From Auriscalpium vulgare (lineage: Eukaryota > Basidiomycota > Agaricomycetes > Russulales > Auriscalpiaceae): a stretch of DNA of 64,000 nt. Location of the stretch: assembly GCA_019915015.1 (NCBI GenBank), contig JAHBBC010000016.1, forward strand, positions 372,001 through 436,000. The letters are read 5' to 3'. A model generated the notes under the pieces. It was not told the origin of the DNA and did no database searches. It worked only from the letters and a program-made list of their open reading frames with translations. Numbering within the stretch: the stretch's first letter is position 1; each line of letters begins with the position of its first letter. A program made the position numbers and the translations under genes. This document shows positions 47,597 through 59,668 of the stretch, piece by piece.

Positions 47597-48330
47597 CGAG
47601 AGCTCGAAGGGATGCAAACAACCGTGACGCGCATACAAGCGGCATGCGAGTGCCCATGAGAGATCCCAGCTGCGGCTTTAGTATGAGCGACATAGGATAC
47701 AGAGTCCAAAGGCAAAGGACTCTGAGGAGTAGATGGTGGCTGACAGCGAGAGGCTGGCAAGCAGGCGAGAGGCTGGCAAGCAGACACGAAAGGCTGACGA
47801 GCAGACACGAAGGGCTGACGAGCAGACGAGGGGCTGACGAGCGAACAAGAGGCTGACGAAGGTAGACAGGGCGGCTGACGAAAAGGGAGAGGCAATAGAG
47901 CGAGAGACGTCCGCCGACCCAGTCGATCAAGCAAGCCCAGGGGCCAGATGTGAGCCTAGGGGTTGAGCACTGGACCGGACCGAGAGCTCGAAGGCATGCA
48001 AACAACCGTAAGGCGCATACAAGCGGTGTGCGAGGGCCCATGATAGATCCCAGCTGCGGCTTAAGTGAATAAAAAGGCCGGGGTAATGGGGTGGCTGACG
48101 GCGAGAGGCTGGCAAGCAGACACAAAGAGCTGGCGGGCTGACGAGGAGCTGACGAGAGGCTGACGAGCAGACGAGAGGCTGGCAAGCAGACACGAAGGGC
48201 TGACGAGCAGACGAGCGATGAGAAGCTGACGAGCGTAGACAGGGCGCCTGACGAAAAGGGAGAGGCGATAGAGCGAGAGACGTCCGCCGACGCAGTCGAT
48301 CGAGCAAGCCCAGGGGCCAGATGTGAGCCT
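47597..48330. repeat. Internal tandem duplication of about 380 bp in E1
   Basis: The block beginning GACCGAGAGCTCGAAGG at 47597 recurs at about 47975, with the same following order (GCATACAAGCGG, CCCATGA, AGATCCCAGCTGCGGCTT, CTGACGAGCAGACG repeats, CGTCCGCCGAC, GCCAGATGTGAGCCTAGG). E2 has only one copy. Confidence 0.85.
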
Positions 48331-48695
48331 AGGGGTTGACGAAGGACTTTCCAGACCGTAGACAAGCTTCGGCTCGGCGTTTGATCAGCACTTGTGCGGC
48401 GCCAGATAGACTCGCATGCAACCTGATCGACAAACGCAGTCAGTCAACTGCGCCGCAGAAGAGAACGTACCGAGCTGCGCGATCGAGAGCTCTCACAATC
48501 CCGCCGCTGCGCCTCCCGCACGTGCAAATGGCAGAAGTGGAGTTGACCTGCGCAGAGGATATCGGCGGGCTGCTAGATCGGCGAGGGACGTGAAGGTAGG
48601 AGGAAAGGGGAGGCTGTCTCAGACGACGGCTGTCAGGCTGCTCAAATGCGGGCGCCGATGATGCCGACTTCGGCACACAAATAAGCGCCCATGGG

Positions 48696-48740
48696 CACGC
48701 CACCGTCGATCGGCAACTGCCGCTGCACTGCCACACGCCC
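48696..48740. repeat. Right copy of direct repeat flanking element E1
   Basis: This is the partner of 45410-45454; the first 27 bp are identical. It touches the head of E1. Confidence 0.8.
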
Positions 48741-50551
48741 CCTCACCACTCGTTCAGTGTCCATGCCCTCGCTCACATCCTCTATCATATAGTGGCGGTC
48801 GCAGAAGTCGGCAAAGCAGCAACAATTGCCTAGGCGAGACCAACGCCATCCCTCACATGTGTTCGGCGCCTGTCGAATCACAATCACGACTCTTGCACGC
48901 TCCGCTTACTGACAGTGGCAAAGCACAATGACCGGAGGGAGAGAGACCTGACGTTCAGTGCACCGAGCTGATCGACGGTCGGGTCGTCTAGGTGCTCGGT
49001 CTATCTCCCAGAAAAGTGAGTATCCTCTTGCGTTCCTCCACATTCAAGCACCAAACAGGTACGACCCACCTCACCGGCGAGACGCGCAGGTCATGCGTAC
49101 CGCTCGGCCGCAGTTGCGCTACTGCATTCATCGCGGAGACGCTTCTTGCGGGGCAGCTGACACGCCCGAATTCGTGCACACAAATTGCTTAGCACGGGGC
49201 AATTCTTATTTCGTAACAGCATGACGGGCGGAGCCGTCATTACAGTAGGCATGATGCGGTGAGGATTTGAAGCCGGGTGACATCCGGGCGGGAGATGAGT
49301 ATGTACGTGAGTGTGCAGTGAGCGCGCCGGGCACCTGTGGAATCCGACGGCCCACGGGAGAAGGCGCAGATGCTCCTGTGCGCAGGGTCTGACAGCATCA
49401 GAGTTCTGACTTTTGGAAGTGCACAATAATCCATCACGCGAGTATGTCGCCGCTGACGCTTCCTCAGCCGATCTTGCGTTTGCCGACTCGTCTCGGACGC
49501 CACCATGACCTGTGTCCACCCCACCTCTATCCCATGATGCTCCTTGGACCGTCACATGCGCAGCTCATCACCCTGTATAGCTTATTTCACGGATACTTGC
49601 GCCGCCCTGTGGCCGCGTCCGTGGATGTTGGAGCATGGCGCGCAGAATTGGAGCATTCGTTTCCATTGCAGCGAGCGATCGACGTGATCGTATCCGCGTC
49701 GGACTCATCCGGCACGCATGTACTAGTGCCACCGCTTGTGCTAACGAAAATTGCAGGGTAATAGGCAGCTGCCCGCAAAGCGAGTGTCGATACACGGAGC
49801 CGCGGACGCTATCGAGGCGCCCTGCCTGTCGTGTGAGCAACATTCAACATTTGGATCTGCTGGCGGCTGCAGATCCAAGGGTCGCAGGACAACGATAGTT
49901 GGGTCGATGTGAAGGAAGAGTCGTGGCAGGATCGTGACATGCTTGCGGGGATAGATGCGGGAGGGGCGGGGATGGTGGGTGTACGGTCAGCGCTGACGAC
50001 GGACAGGTTCGGAAGAGAGAGGGTCAGATCATCTGTCAAAGGGCGCTAGACAGAGGCCGAACTGGATCAGGAAGGTGTTTACGCCCAGTGTCGTGTTGGA
50101 GCTTGGCCATCCACAAGCGGGAAGGGACCAGCGCAGGTCCACGGTTGGCGCGACCAAGCGAACGATGGAGAGAGGGCGCGGTTGTCGAGGCGCGGGCTGT
50201 TGGGGGAGATGCGGCGATGGAGACGGGACGGTGAGAGGAATGCGGGGAACTGAATGGGACGTCATGCGGGCCAACCTCCCGGAGAGTTATGCCCCGCGAG
50301 ATCACTCCTCGCCCCGTGCGACGACGAGAGCGGCGACCCAGCTGAGAGCAGCGACGGCGATGGAGCGCACGCGCCACCGGACAAGCCGCGAAGAGACGGG
50401 GGAGCCAGCGGTCGCAACCCCGGCGACGCCCAACGTCTCCACTCTAATTTAGGGGACCCTATATGCACGTGAGAACCCGTCGTATATATATCACTGCTCC
50501 AGCCTGTCCCTCACCCAACCCTCCCGCTTTCCCCCTCTCACCATCCACGCC
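48741..50551. other. Spacer with promoter of the 50.5-kb gene
   Basis: No gene is supported over 1.8 kb; the many short open frames have no recognisable domain. A TATATATA box at 50483-50490 lies about 60 bp before the ATG at 50552. Confidence 0.5.
50483..50490 (+). promoter_or_regulatory. TATA box
   Basis: TATATATA is followed 62 bp later by the start codon of the small Ser/Pro-rich protein gene, with a pyrimidine-rich leader between. Confidence 0.55.
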
Positions 50552-51421
50552 ATGTCCACCGACACCGCCAGCCCACGCAACCCCAACGACGACGTCAAGC
50601 ACTCGCCCCCCATTCCCATCAATGTCCCCGCCGCTCGCAGGCGCTCCATGTCCGTCTCGTCCACAGACAGCTCGCCCAGCTCGCCCCCTGCCCTTCAGAC
50701 TCCCATCACTCCTTACACACCCGGCTTTGCCCCCTCCACCTCGCCCTCCAGCTCTCCGCTCCTTTCCTACTTCATGAGCACCTCCCCCACAAAGCAGAGC
50801 GCGACCTTCCCTTACCGACGGCCTTCGGGCTTTGGCGCCCCGCCTGTATTCGAAGGTACATCCCACCGCCATCTCCGTGGCTCGCTCTTTCTCACCTCGC
50901 TTCTCCCTAGATGAGGAGCTCCAGGACCCCAACGAGCCGCCCTCGACCGTCCACGCCCGTCGTGCTTCCACAGCCTGGGCCGGCAACCCCCGCGTCGCCC
51001 AGCAACAGGCATCATCGCCCCCCGTCGCCTCGCCCGTGGCCGAGGCCCAGCGCGAGCGCGGCGTCGGAGTCCTTCGACGTCTTTCCCTGAGCGGCGGCTT
51101 CAACAGGGTGCGCTTCCTGCCTTCCACTCTCACAGTATGCCCCCGATCTGACGTGCGCTTCGTGCCTAGCCCTTCCTCCCTGGCCTCGCCGCCCGCACCA
51201 CGTCGCCCCCGCGTCCTTCGACGCCTCCGCCGTCCGCGGTCACCCCGACCGCGCCGACGATGCCGCAGGCCCAGATCGCCCCGCGCGCGGACGGCAGCCC
51301 GAAGACCCGCGTGCGCCGCGCCGCGACGCTCAACTCCCGCTCGGCCGAGGCGAAGCACCGCCGCGCGCCCTCGCCCATGGGCGAGCGCATCCTCAAGGGG
51401 CACTTCGACGGGTTCAATTGA
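50552..51421 (+). CDS. Ser/Pro-rich protein of unknown function
   Basis: Three exons (50552-50855, 50911-51107, 51170-51421) give 250 residues. I recognise no domain. It is mostly disordered, with Ser/Pro clusters (SVSSTDSSPSSPP), RRRSMSVSS and RRLSLSGGF that look like kinase sites, and a short ordered-looking C-terminus, SPMGERILKGHFDGFN, which is likely the conserved part. Coding bias (C/G at third positions) and in-frame splice sites support a real gene. It stands alone between inverted repeat copies E1 and E2. A phosphoprotein role is inference only. Confidence 0.75.
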
Positions 51422-52227
51422 GTCGATCCATCCCCTTCCCGCGCGCTGTCTATTCGCATCCCCCGGCCTCGCACGCTTCTCGGCCGCCCTCCTACCTCGC
51501 TACCTGGATCTGCACATACCCCCACCAGCCCAACCCACCAGCATGCTCGCATCTTCGTCTATCCTTATTCGTCGCCGGACGCTGTAGTTGCTTTGTCAAA
51601 ATGCGGCGACGCGCCGATCGCGTGCGCCGCGCGGTTATTGTTTCTCGGCTCCGCGCTGTCTATTCCTCGAGGCGCACAACCCAACCCCTGTCCACGATCC
51701 GTATGTGCCGGATGCTGTTCGGACTCGCGGCGCGTGGGGAGAGGAATGAAGCCCGTGTCCCCGTTTCAGGTCGAGCGGTATTGCGCTGCCATCATGCTAT
51801 CCCCTCCACCCATCGTCCCAAGCGCATCCCGCAATTTAACACGCTTCACCGCCGCCCCGACATCCGAGATTTGTGGACAGGGGGTGTAGGCTCCGACCGA
51901 TCGGAGCACCGCTGAACGGAGCGCGCCGATCGCGCGCTCATCTCGTCTTGTTTATCTGCTGCGGAATTGGCCACCTTATCTATTCGCCGTGCCGCGCACT
52001 GTGCCATATTCTGTTCGCCGCGTCCGCGGGTGTATTTGTGCCCGATTGTGCTTGTGCTAGGAGAGGATGATCATATACGTAGTAACTGTTGAGCTATTGG
52101 TCTGTGTGTACAGTAATTGATCCATGTGTACGTTGTGTATTTGTGTATAGACACTCGTTTGTTGCTCCGAGTCCTATCGGCTTTCATGTCTGTAAGCTTC
52201 AGGACACGAATCTGAGATGGGAGGCTG
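51422..52227. other. Spacer left of element E2
   Basis: 3' flank of the small gene, then no coding signal. TGTAGGCTCCGACCGAT at 51885-51901 also occurs near the tail of E2 (54389-54405), so a fragment of an older repeat copy may lie here. Confidence 0.5.
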
Positions 52228-54560
52228 CCCATGGGCGCTATTCTGCGTGCCGAAGTCGGCATCATCGGCGCCCGTATCTGAGCAGCCTGGCAGCCGTCGT
52301 TTGAGACAGCCTCCCCTTTCCTCCTACCTTCATGTCTCTCGCCGATCTAGCAGCCCGCCGATATCCTCTGCGCAGGTCGACTCCACTTCTACCATTTACA
52401 CGCGTGATCGGACACAGGGAGGCGCAGCGGCGGGACTGTTAGAGCTCTCGATCGCGCAGCGCAGCTCGGGTATGTACGCATCTCTCTTGCGGGCGCATCT
52501 GACTGACTGCGTTTGTCGATCAGGTCGACGCGAGCCTGTCTGGCGCCGCAGCACAAGTGCTGATTAAACGCCGTGCCGAAGCTTGTCTACGGTCTGGAAG
52601 GCCCTCGTCAACCCCTAGGCTCACATCTGGCTCCTGGGCTTGCTTGATCGACTGCGTTGGCGCACGTCTCTCGCTCTGTCGCCGCTCCCTTTTCGTCAGT
52701 CGCCCTGTCTATGTTGGTCAGCTCCTCATCGCTCGTCTGCTCGTCAGCCCTTCGTGTCTGCTTGCCAGCCTCTCGTCTGCTCGTCAGTCGTCTGCTCGTC
52801 AGCCCCTCATCTGCTCGCCAGCTCCTCGTCTGCTCCTCGTCAGCCCGCCAGCACTTTGTGTCTGCTTGCCAGCCTCTCGCCGTCAGCCACCCTCTATACT
52901 CGGCCTTTGTATTCACTAAAGCCGCAGCTGGGATCTCTCATGGGCCCTCGCACACCGCTTGTATGCGTGCGCCTCACGGTAGTTTGCATGCTTTCGAGCT
53001 CTCGGTCTGGTCCAGTGCTCTCAGACGCAATAACGGATTACGTGCTGCGAGTCTAGTCCGGTCAAGGCCAGCCGTCGCGAAAGTGACTACTACCAGGCTG
53101 GTATCTCTACATGCCTGATGGTCGCAATTGGCTTGGCAGTCTGATTTTGGTACACTTTATGGCTGTCAGTCTTCGTATGCGGCTTCTGCGAATCTGGTTT
53201 GGTCTGGTCTGGTTTGCAGTCCTTTGGCCGATTCGCGACGATGGCTGGCTGTCTAGTCGCGGATCGGACTTCCTTGCTCTGCGCTGCGTTCGTGCCTGTT
53301 GTGCGCCTTGTGCGTGTCTGCTCGTCTAAACGCTAGCATCATCGTCATCGCCGTCTGCAGTGTCAGCCTCTCTCTCGCTGTCAGCCTCTACTCGCCGTCG
53401 AATTTTGCTCAATGTCAGCCTCTTGCGCAGTGTCAACATCTTGCTCACCGTCAGCCTCTTGCTCATTGTCAGTCTCATGCTCACTGTCAGCCTCTTGTTC
53501 ACTGTCAGCCTCTTCTTACTCATTGTCAGCCTTGTGAGCCTTTGCTCATTACGACCTCTTGCCACCTCTTGTGCAGTGACAGTTTTGCTCATCCTCGGCC
53601 ATTGCTCACCGTCAGCCTCGTGCTCACTACCAGACATTTTTTAGGTTCCTGCTCATCGTCAGCCTTCTGCTCATTGTCAACATACTGTCAGCATATATAT
53701 GCCCTGTGTCAGCCTCCTGCTCACCGTCAACCTCCTGAGTCGGGCCTTGCTAACTGTCAGTCTCTCGCTCCCCGTCAGTCTCTTTGCGCAGCGTCAGCAT
53801 CTTGCTCATTGGTAGCGCCTTGATCCTCGTCAGCCTCTTGCGCGGTGTCTGCTTACTCACCGTCAGCCTTTTGCTCGTCGTAGGGCCATGCTATCTGTCA
53901 GCCTCTTACGCAGCGTCAGCCTCTCGCTAGCCGTCTCTCGCTCATCGTCAGTCTCTCGCGCACCGTCCGCCTCTTGCTCATCGTCAGTCTCTCGCTCATC
54001 GCCAGTCTCTCGCTCACCGGCCGCCTCTCGCTCACCATCAGCCTCTTTGCGCAGTATCATCTACACGATCATATCATCGGCCTTTCGTTCTGGATTTCAT
54101 TCAGAATGAGCATGTTCAACGCTGAGTCGGCCCGCCGTCATCTGGGACTTGCGTGTTCGCTCACTTGCGAGGCCTATTTAGTCGTTTCGTCAGCTTCCTC
54201 GTCAACGCGCCAGCTACAGCAAGATCAGTCGTTCCCCTGGGACTTAGACTCAGCCGCCCTGTCAGCGCACATCTCCACACTTTTGCTCTCGGTCTCTATT
54301 GTCAACCTCTGATCACAGTACATGCAACCCACCGAGATGGCTCATCGCTTCATTCAATCCCAGCGCCCCATAGTATGCGATAGGAGATGTAGGCTCCGAC
54401 CGATTGCAATAAGGGCACCGATCAAGTGCTCGTATTGGTTAGATTGTTCTGCTGCGGAAGTACTTATTCATACAGTATCCGCAGATGAGGTTGATATACA
54501 CAAGACTTGTACCGTTTTTTTTGCACACTAGGGATCCGCAGTTTAATATATGCTTATTAC
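52228..54560 (+). repeat. Unclassified repeat element, copy E2
   Basis: Plus-strand copy, in inverted orientation to E1. It is shorter than E1 because it lacks the internal duplication and part of the minisatellite. It contains CTGCTCGTCAGCC-type units (about 52740-52880) and TGCTCACCGTCAGCCTCT-type units (about 53400-54050), the reverse complement of the E1 units. Overall identity to E1 looks high in the unique blocks and low in the minisatellites. No protein family is encoded. Confidence 0.85.
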
Positions 54561-54602
54561 AAGTCTATATTAGTATATACTCTCGTTTTTGCTATGTCAT
54601 GT

Positions 54603-55990
54603 TGCAGGAAACTGCCTGTGGGCGCTTATCAGGTTGCCGAAGCCGGCATCGAGCAGCGGGCCGGGCGGATTAAGACAGGGCCACTCCTCTTTCCTCCTGC
54701 CTTCATGTCTTTGCGGTTATCCGCCCATCCTCACCAGCGACCTCCACCTCTGTCATAATGGGACGCATGGATCGTGCAGCGGCACGACTGGGCAGAGCTT
54801 TCGTTTGTGCAGCTCTGGTACGTCGTGCCACATTCCTCTTGCGGGCTCAGTTGACTGCCTTCTCTATATGACAGATCGACTATTATCTGTCATTGAGTCA
54901 GCTACGAGGTCTGGTGGTGGTTCGTCAACTCCCAAATTTCCATCTCGGCTTCTGATCGTTGCGAATCGTCTCGGCTGCTCGTTCGACTGTGTCGCCACGC
55001 ACCCACCTCACGCGACTCATGCTTCATCGTCAGCCGCCCGTGTCTCGGTGACATCCTTTCAGTCTCTCATCTGCTCGTCGGCCCCTCATCTGCTTGTCAG
55101 CCCCTCGTCTGCTTGTCAGCACCTCATCTGCTTGTCAGCCCTCGTCTGCTTGTCAACGCTCGTCGGCTTGTCAGCCTCTCGTCAGCTTGTCAGCCTCTCG
55201 ACTACTTGTCATTCAATTCCTAGGTAAATGGACACTCTGCAAGATTGCGAGCTCTAGGTTTGGTCCCCGACCTGCCGGATTACGTGCTTTCTAATCCAGC
55301 CGTCCAGCTGTCGCCAAACTTCAAAGTGAACACCACCAGTCTCGCCTGTGGACCGGAATGGCTGGTCGATTCTGGTTGCTCTTTGTTCTGTGTGGGCCTG
55401 TCAGGCTCGCGGTCTGATCTGTGATGGTAGTTGGCGGGTGTCTTGCAAATCTCGTCTGGTCTGCAAGTCCTGTGGATTCTTGAGTCTGGTTGCGCATCTC
55501 TTGTGTGTGCCCCTCCGTCTGAGCGCCAGCCTCATGCTCCCTCTTGCTCATTGTCAAACTTTTGCTCGATATCAGTCTTTCTTCCCAATGTCAGCGCATC
55601 GGCGTTCTGCGCGGCGTCAGCCTCTCCCTCAACGTCAGCTTCTTGCTCACTGTCAGCTTCTACACGATACTCTCAGCCCGTTGTCATTCAGGTCGTCTGC
55701 TGGGCATGTTCACCGTGTTCGCTTGTGAGGCCGCATCTAGTCGTTTGGTTAGGTCCATCGTCACTTTCCAACAAGAACTGGTTAGGCGTTCTGTCAGCTT
55801 AGGAGTCTCTATCGTCACACTCCCGAGCCCGCCGGTCTCTTCTTTTTTTTTGGACAGGCGATATGATTTCGTGCCGTCGGTCTCTTCTTCAACATCTGAT
55901 GGTATGTGTTTCGCCGGTTGTCTTCTTGGGCTAGGATTCAGCCTCAGATTACTTATCAGGCTTCCTCGGTCCTAGTCTGGTCAGCCGCCT
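54603..55990 (+). repeat. Repeat element, diverged copy E3
   Basis: It starts about 40 bp after E2 in the same orientation. Shared order: GGGCGCTTAT / GCCGAAGCCGGCATC head, CCTTTCCTCCTGCCTTCATGTCT, CTGCTCGTCAGCC units (55070-55210), GGTCTGATCTG..GTCTGGTCTGCAAGTCCTG, TTGCTCATTGTCA units, CACGATACTCTC, and TTCGCTTGTGAGGCC..CTAGTCGTTTGGT. More diverged than E1 versus E2. The right end is uncertain; scattered GTCAGCC units continue to about 56600. Confidence 0.7.
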
Positions 55991-58900
55991 GCTGCTCATC
56001 ATGTTCTTCAAATCGTCGCCAAATGACTGTAAGCTGGCCGTCAGCCTCGTCTGTGTCAGGGTCAACCACCTGACCGTCTGGGGCTTCTGACCGTCGGCCT
56101 CTCGCGCGTCAGCCTGTTAGGACCATTGGCTCCTAGTCTAGTCAGCCGCCTTTTATCTCTCAGCTAGTTTCTAGAACGACTGTCAGCCTTGTCTCTGAGC
56201 TTTCCTTGGACCTCATCGTTTGGTTCTCCTCCCATTGTGATCTAGTCTCATGCGCTTTTCCCGTCTCTATGTCACTGTCAGCCTTCCTGTGCGCTGTCAG
56301 CGCCGCGGCATCACTGCCCCGTGTTCTGGCGGCAGACTCTCATCTGCTAGGTGTGTTCACCGCTGGGTCGCTTTGCTGGATTTCCACTGTGTGCTGTTCG
56401 ACCGCGCGTGTTGAAACTTTAATCTGTGATGTCTCCCGGCCAGCCGCCTCGTCAGCCTTCAGAATAAGGGCTGGTCAGCCGCTCGGACAGCTTTGCCTCG
56501 TCTGGGCCCGTTGAGAATTCAACCTTGCGGCTCATTGTTTCCTCGGTTCTAGTCTGGTCGGCCGCGCGCCGTTCCTCAGTCTAGTTCTCAACAAGACTGT
56601 CGGCCTTGTCTGGGGTGACCCCCCGTGCTCAGTCTGCAACAAATCGCTTCTTTGGTCCGTTTTGATTTTGTCTGTCAGCATTCGCGTCATGTCCGGTTAC
56701 AGTGGTCATCTGAAGGTCTCGATTTCGTCTCCATCCATCATTATCGCCTTGTTTGTCTCATCTGGTAGACTAGCCAGCATAGAGTTTGCTAGCCTCAGTT
56801 CTAATCGTGAACCCGGATAGTAGTTATATCTTTGGCCTATCCGTCTCGGCTCTCATCGTGCTCGTTGCCGCTAGTGTTTCATCCATCGTCTCGTGTACTT
56901 AGATGGTATCCTAAATCAGAAATTAAGACATATATCGTCCAGCAGTCGAGTGGAAAACCAGGATGGTGTGAGAGAATTATCGACATATCGTGTAATTAGA
57001 GTACTTAGTGTTCGAGCTTGCCGCGGCACCTGCCAGACCGTGACGGCACCGTTGCGGCAGCGCAACTGTACTTCCCCTCATCTCTCCTCATCTCCCTATT
57101 CACCTTCCTTTGCTCTACCATCCGGCAGGCTATTGTGGCAGCGAGACAGGAGGGCTCAGCGCATGTGTGCTGAGGAGACAAAGATTGGCCGGTGCAGGAG
57201 GCACTGGCATAGTGGCAGTGACCATTTATCGATTTACTGTATGGCAGTCCTCCTCGTGCGTTCTGCAGTATTTCTTGTCACTTCCCCCTACTGACTTCGC
57301 GTTTGGCTGTCGCCCATCTTTCTTCTCTGTGGATAGCGAACGTCGACTCGCCGAGTCTACGCAACACACACTGTCGCAGCGGCAGCAGCAAGAAGCTCCT
57401 CCAATTGGCACTCAAAGCACGCACTCACGTTGCCTTTCTGCAACGTGCTCTCCGTTCCTCAACACTCCGTACCTTTACTGTTTGATCTCTTTGAATTCAA
57501 CCCCATTCCAGGCTAGTCCGCCGACCTTTGGCCGCCTGTCAGTGTCAGCCTCTCGACCTCTCAGTCACGGCTGTGCGCTTCAGATTAGGAGCCTATATAT
57601 GCATATGGCTTGTTCTGGTTCCAACTGTCGAGTGTGGTCTGCCAAGCGTTTTGGTCGTCAACCTCCCATTCTGGTCATCGACCGTTGCATACTGGCCTGT
57701 TGGCCTGGTAGCTGTTCGGTACCTGGTGGTCAGCGTCTTCTTGATCGGGCTTGTTAGGGCTCAGACGCTGAGCTTGTGCCATTCCTTCTCAGGCGTTCCC
57801 AACAAACACCGCCCGGTGCTAAGACGAGGTCCATGGCGCGCTTACGCACAAACAGCTGGCATATGACAGAGCCTCAGCTCCAAGGCCACTGCCAGCGGCG
57901 GCGATGAGCAATGCTCTTCCGCGAACATATCTGGTACTGCGCCGATTGAAACTCCTCATTCTTCCATGCGGCTCAAAGCTCCTATCGGCATCGCAGTTTC
58001 GTCTTCCTGTGTTGTAGGTCCATCAGGCTATCTGACCCGGTACCGAGCTTCTTGTTGGAGATCCCGCACCACGCCCGATAGAGGCGCTACAAATGCGCAG
58101 CTGCCAAGGCTTCATTGCTCAGCAGACTACACCAACTGCAATGTTCGTGCAAGCATGCCAACACATGTAAGTTTGGCCTCTATGATTCCGCACTCGCTGT
58201 GTCATCCTCATGCGGCATGTTATCAGCCCTGTCCATGCATGCGCGTCTTCCAGTTGATGGGAAGCATCAAGGTTCTTGCAGAACGAACACGCTAGCTCTT
58301 GGACTTGGGACACTCTGACTAGTGGCGCTGATATGTTGTAGCTGCCTAGTCTATTGCAGGTAGCAGGATGGCAAAGCGGGACGATCGCATCGAAGTCAGA
58401 CGCGCGCGAGGCGGTGGCAAGACACGCGGCTTCTTGATCCTCATCTGTTTTTTTGCGTATGGAACATAGGGTGCGATTCCATTGTTTCCATGTTCTTCCG
58501 ATCTCCGCTGTGCGCTTTTCTCTGCTCCTCTCTGCTCCCGCGAAATATGTCCTGGACCTTGCTCCCTCAGGCTGTCACCGTGAATGGGTCAAATAGCATC
58601 ATCTGACCACTTCTGCATTGGTTTCTACCCCTGGGTATCACAATGGGCTGGTGATGGACTGTCTCACAGGCTGCGGCTTATCGGCTGTGACGACTCTTAT
58701 TCTGCGAATCCCTATCGGAGGCCCTCGTGTCTTAAGCTTTGGGGTCATTTGCTTATCTCGTAACAATCTATGATGCTCGTCAACCCTGTGTAGGTTCCCG
58801 AGGACCTGCGCAGCACACTTTCGCGAATCCCGGGGATATAGCCTCGTGTGTTCCGCGTTTTTCTGACATGACTCGAGTCATCGAGCGTTTATCGGTTGCG

Positions 58901-59668
58901 GGATTTTCCAGACAATGTTTGCTATATCCGACGATGTAGCTTCTGCTCATCGCGGAGTGCTGATGCAGTTGGAAACGGCAGGAACACTCCACGACGTCGG
59001 ATTGTAACTTGCTTCCCACCTTTCAGTCATCAACACAGGTTGTACTGGACGCACATCGATAAAGAGTGAAATACAATTGCAACTACAGGGCCCTCGTTAC
59101 GTTAATTCCGGCGGTGCTCATGCAAATGACCGAGTTGCGCTCTGTGAGAGTTTTCGCATATTCATTCGTTTGTGACGACGGCATGTTCGGCGGTGAGCGA
59201 TTGTCCTCACGGCAATATGTAGACAGATATCAAAGGTCAACAAACGCATACCACTTGCGAGCCTACGTACGGCATCTGTCGGGCGACAATCCATTAATCT
59301 AGTAAATAACAACAGAGGCGTTGTCGCCCCGCAAAACCCTACTATCCAATATTACCGTCTTCGTACAACAGACCCGCGTACCAGGAGTTCGATACTTCCA
59401 GGTTCCAAATACAGTGGGCAAAGTACACGGCGGCTGCACAGCATACATCAGAAGTCGTGCCTTAGCACTAAGCACTGGCCGCAGGGTACGTAACTTCGTC
59501 CGCTCACGTTCCCCGTCCCTTCCTCCCTATGATACAGCCCTTTTCTCTCTGCGGCAGAACCGGACTGCAGAGCATGAAACACGTTCTACAGCGCCTCTCC
59601 AATCCCATTCATCCATAACACCGAGATTTCTGCTCCTTGCGGCGAATATGCGGATGGATGCACGCGTG
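55991..59668. other. Repeat remnants and non-coding DNA
   Basis: Up to about 56.6 kb there are isolated GTCAGCCGCC and GTCAGCCTCG units, probably decayed element sequence. Beyond that I see no gene: open frames are short, overlap, and lack any domain. Confidence 0.45.

Larger units (their letters stand above)
45480..48695 (-). repeat. Unclassified repeat element, copy E1 (inverted)
   Basis: Read on the minus strand, this 3.2-kb stretch is homologous along its length to 52228-54560 read on the plus strand. Shared landmarks, in the same order: a CCCATGGGCGCT / TGCCGAAGTCGGCATC head, a GCAGCCCGCCGATATCCTCTG block, CACATCTGGC..CTGGGCTTGCT, CATGGGCCCTCGCACACCG, a GGTCTGGTCTGGT tract, a minisatellite zone, and a tail with GATCAAGTGCTCGTATTGG and GTTGATATACACAAG. 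No transposase, reverse transcriptase or other conserved protein was found; long open frames come from stop-free repeat units. It could be a large non-autonomous transposon or a subtelomere-like repeat. Confidence 0.85.

Noticed and set aside
45990..48300. CRISPR-like array of short repeats
   Set aside because: Units are directly adjacent with no unique spacers of fixed length, and the genome is eukaryotic; this is a minisatellite.
47238..48365. Minus-strand open frame of 375 codons in E1
   Set aside because: Made of repeat units without stops; not conserved in frame in E2, no domain.
45410..48740. LTR retrotransposon for E1
   Set aside because: The flanking direct repeats are only about 45 bp and no gag, protease, reverse transcriptase or integrase sequence is visible.
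50459..51403. Minus-strand open frame of 314 codons
   Set aside because: Antisense of the Ser/Pro-rich gene; Arg/Gly-rich composition typical of a GC-rich shadow, and it ignores the splice sites that fit the plus-strand model.
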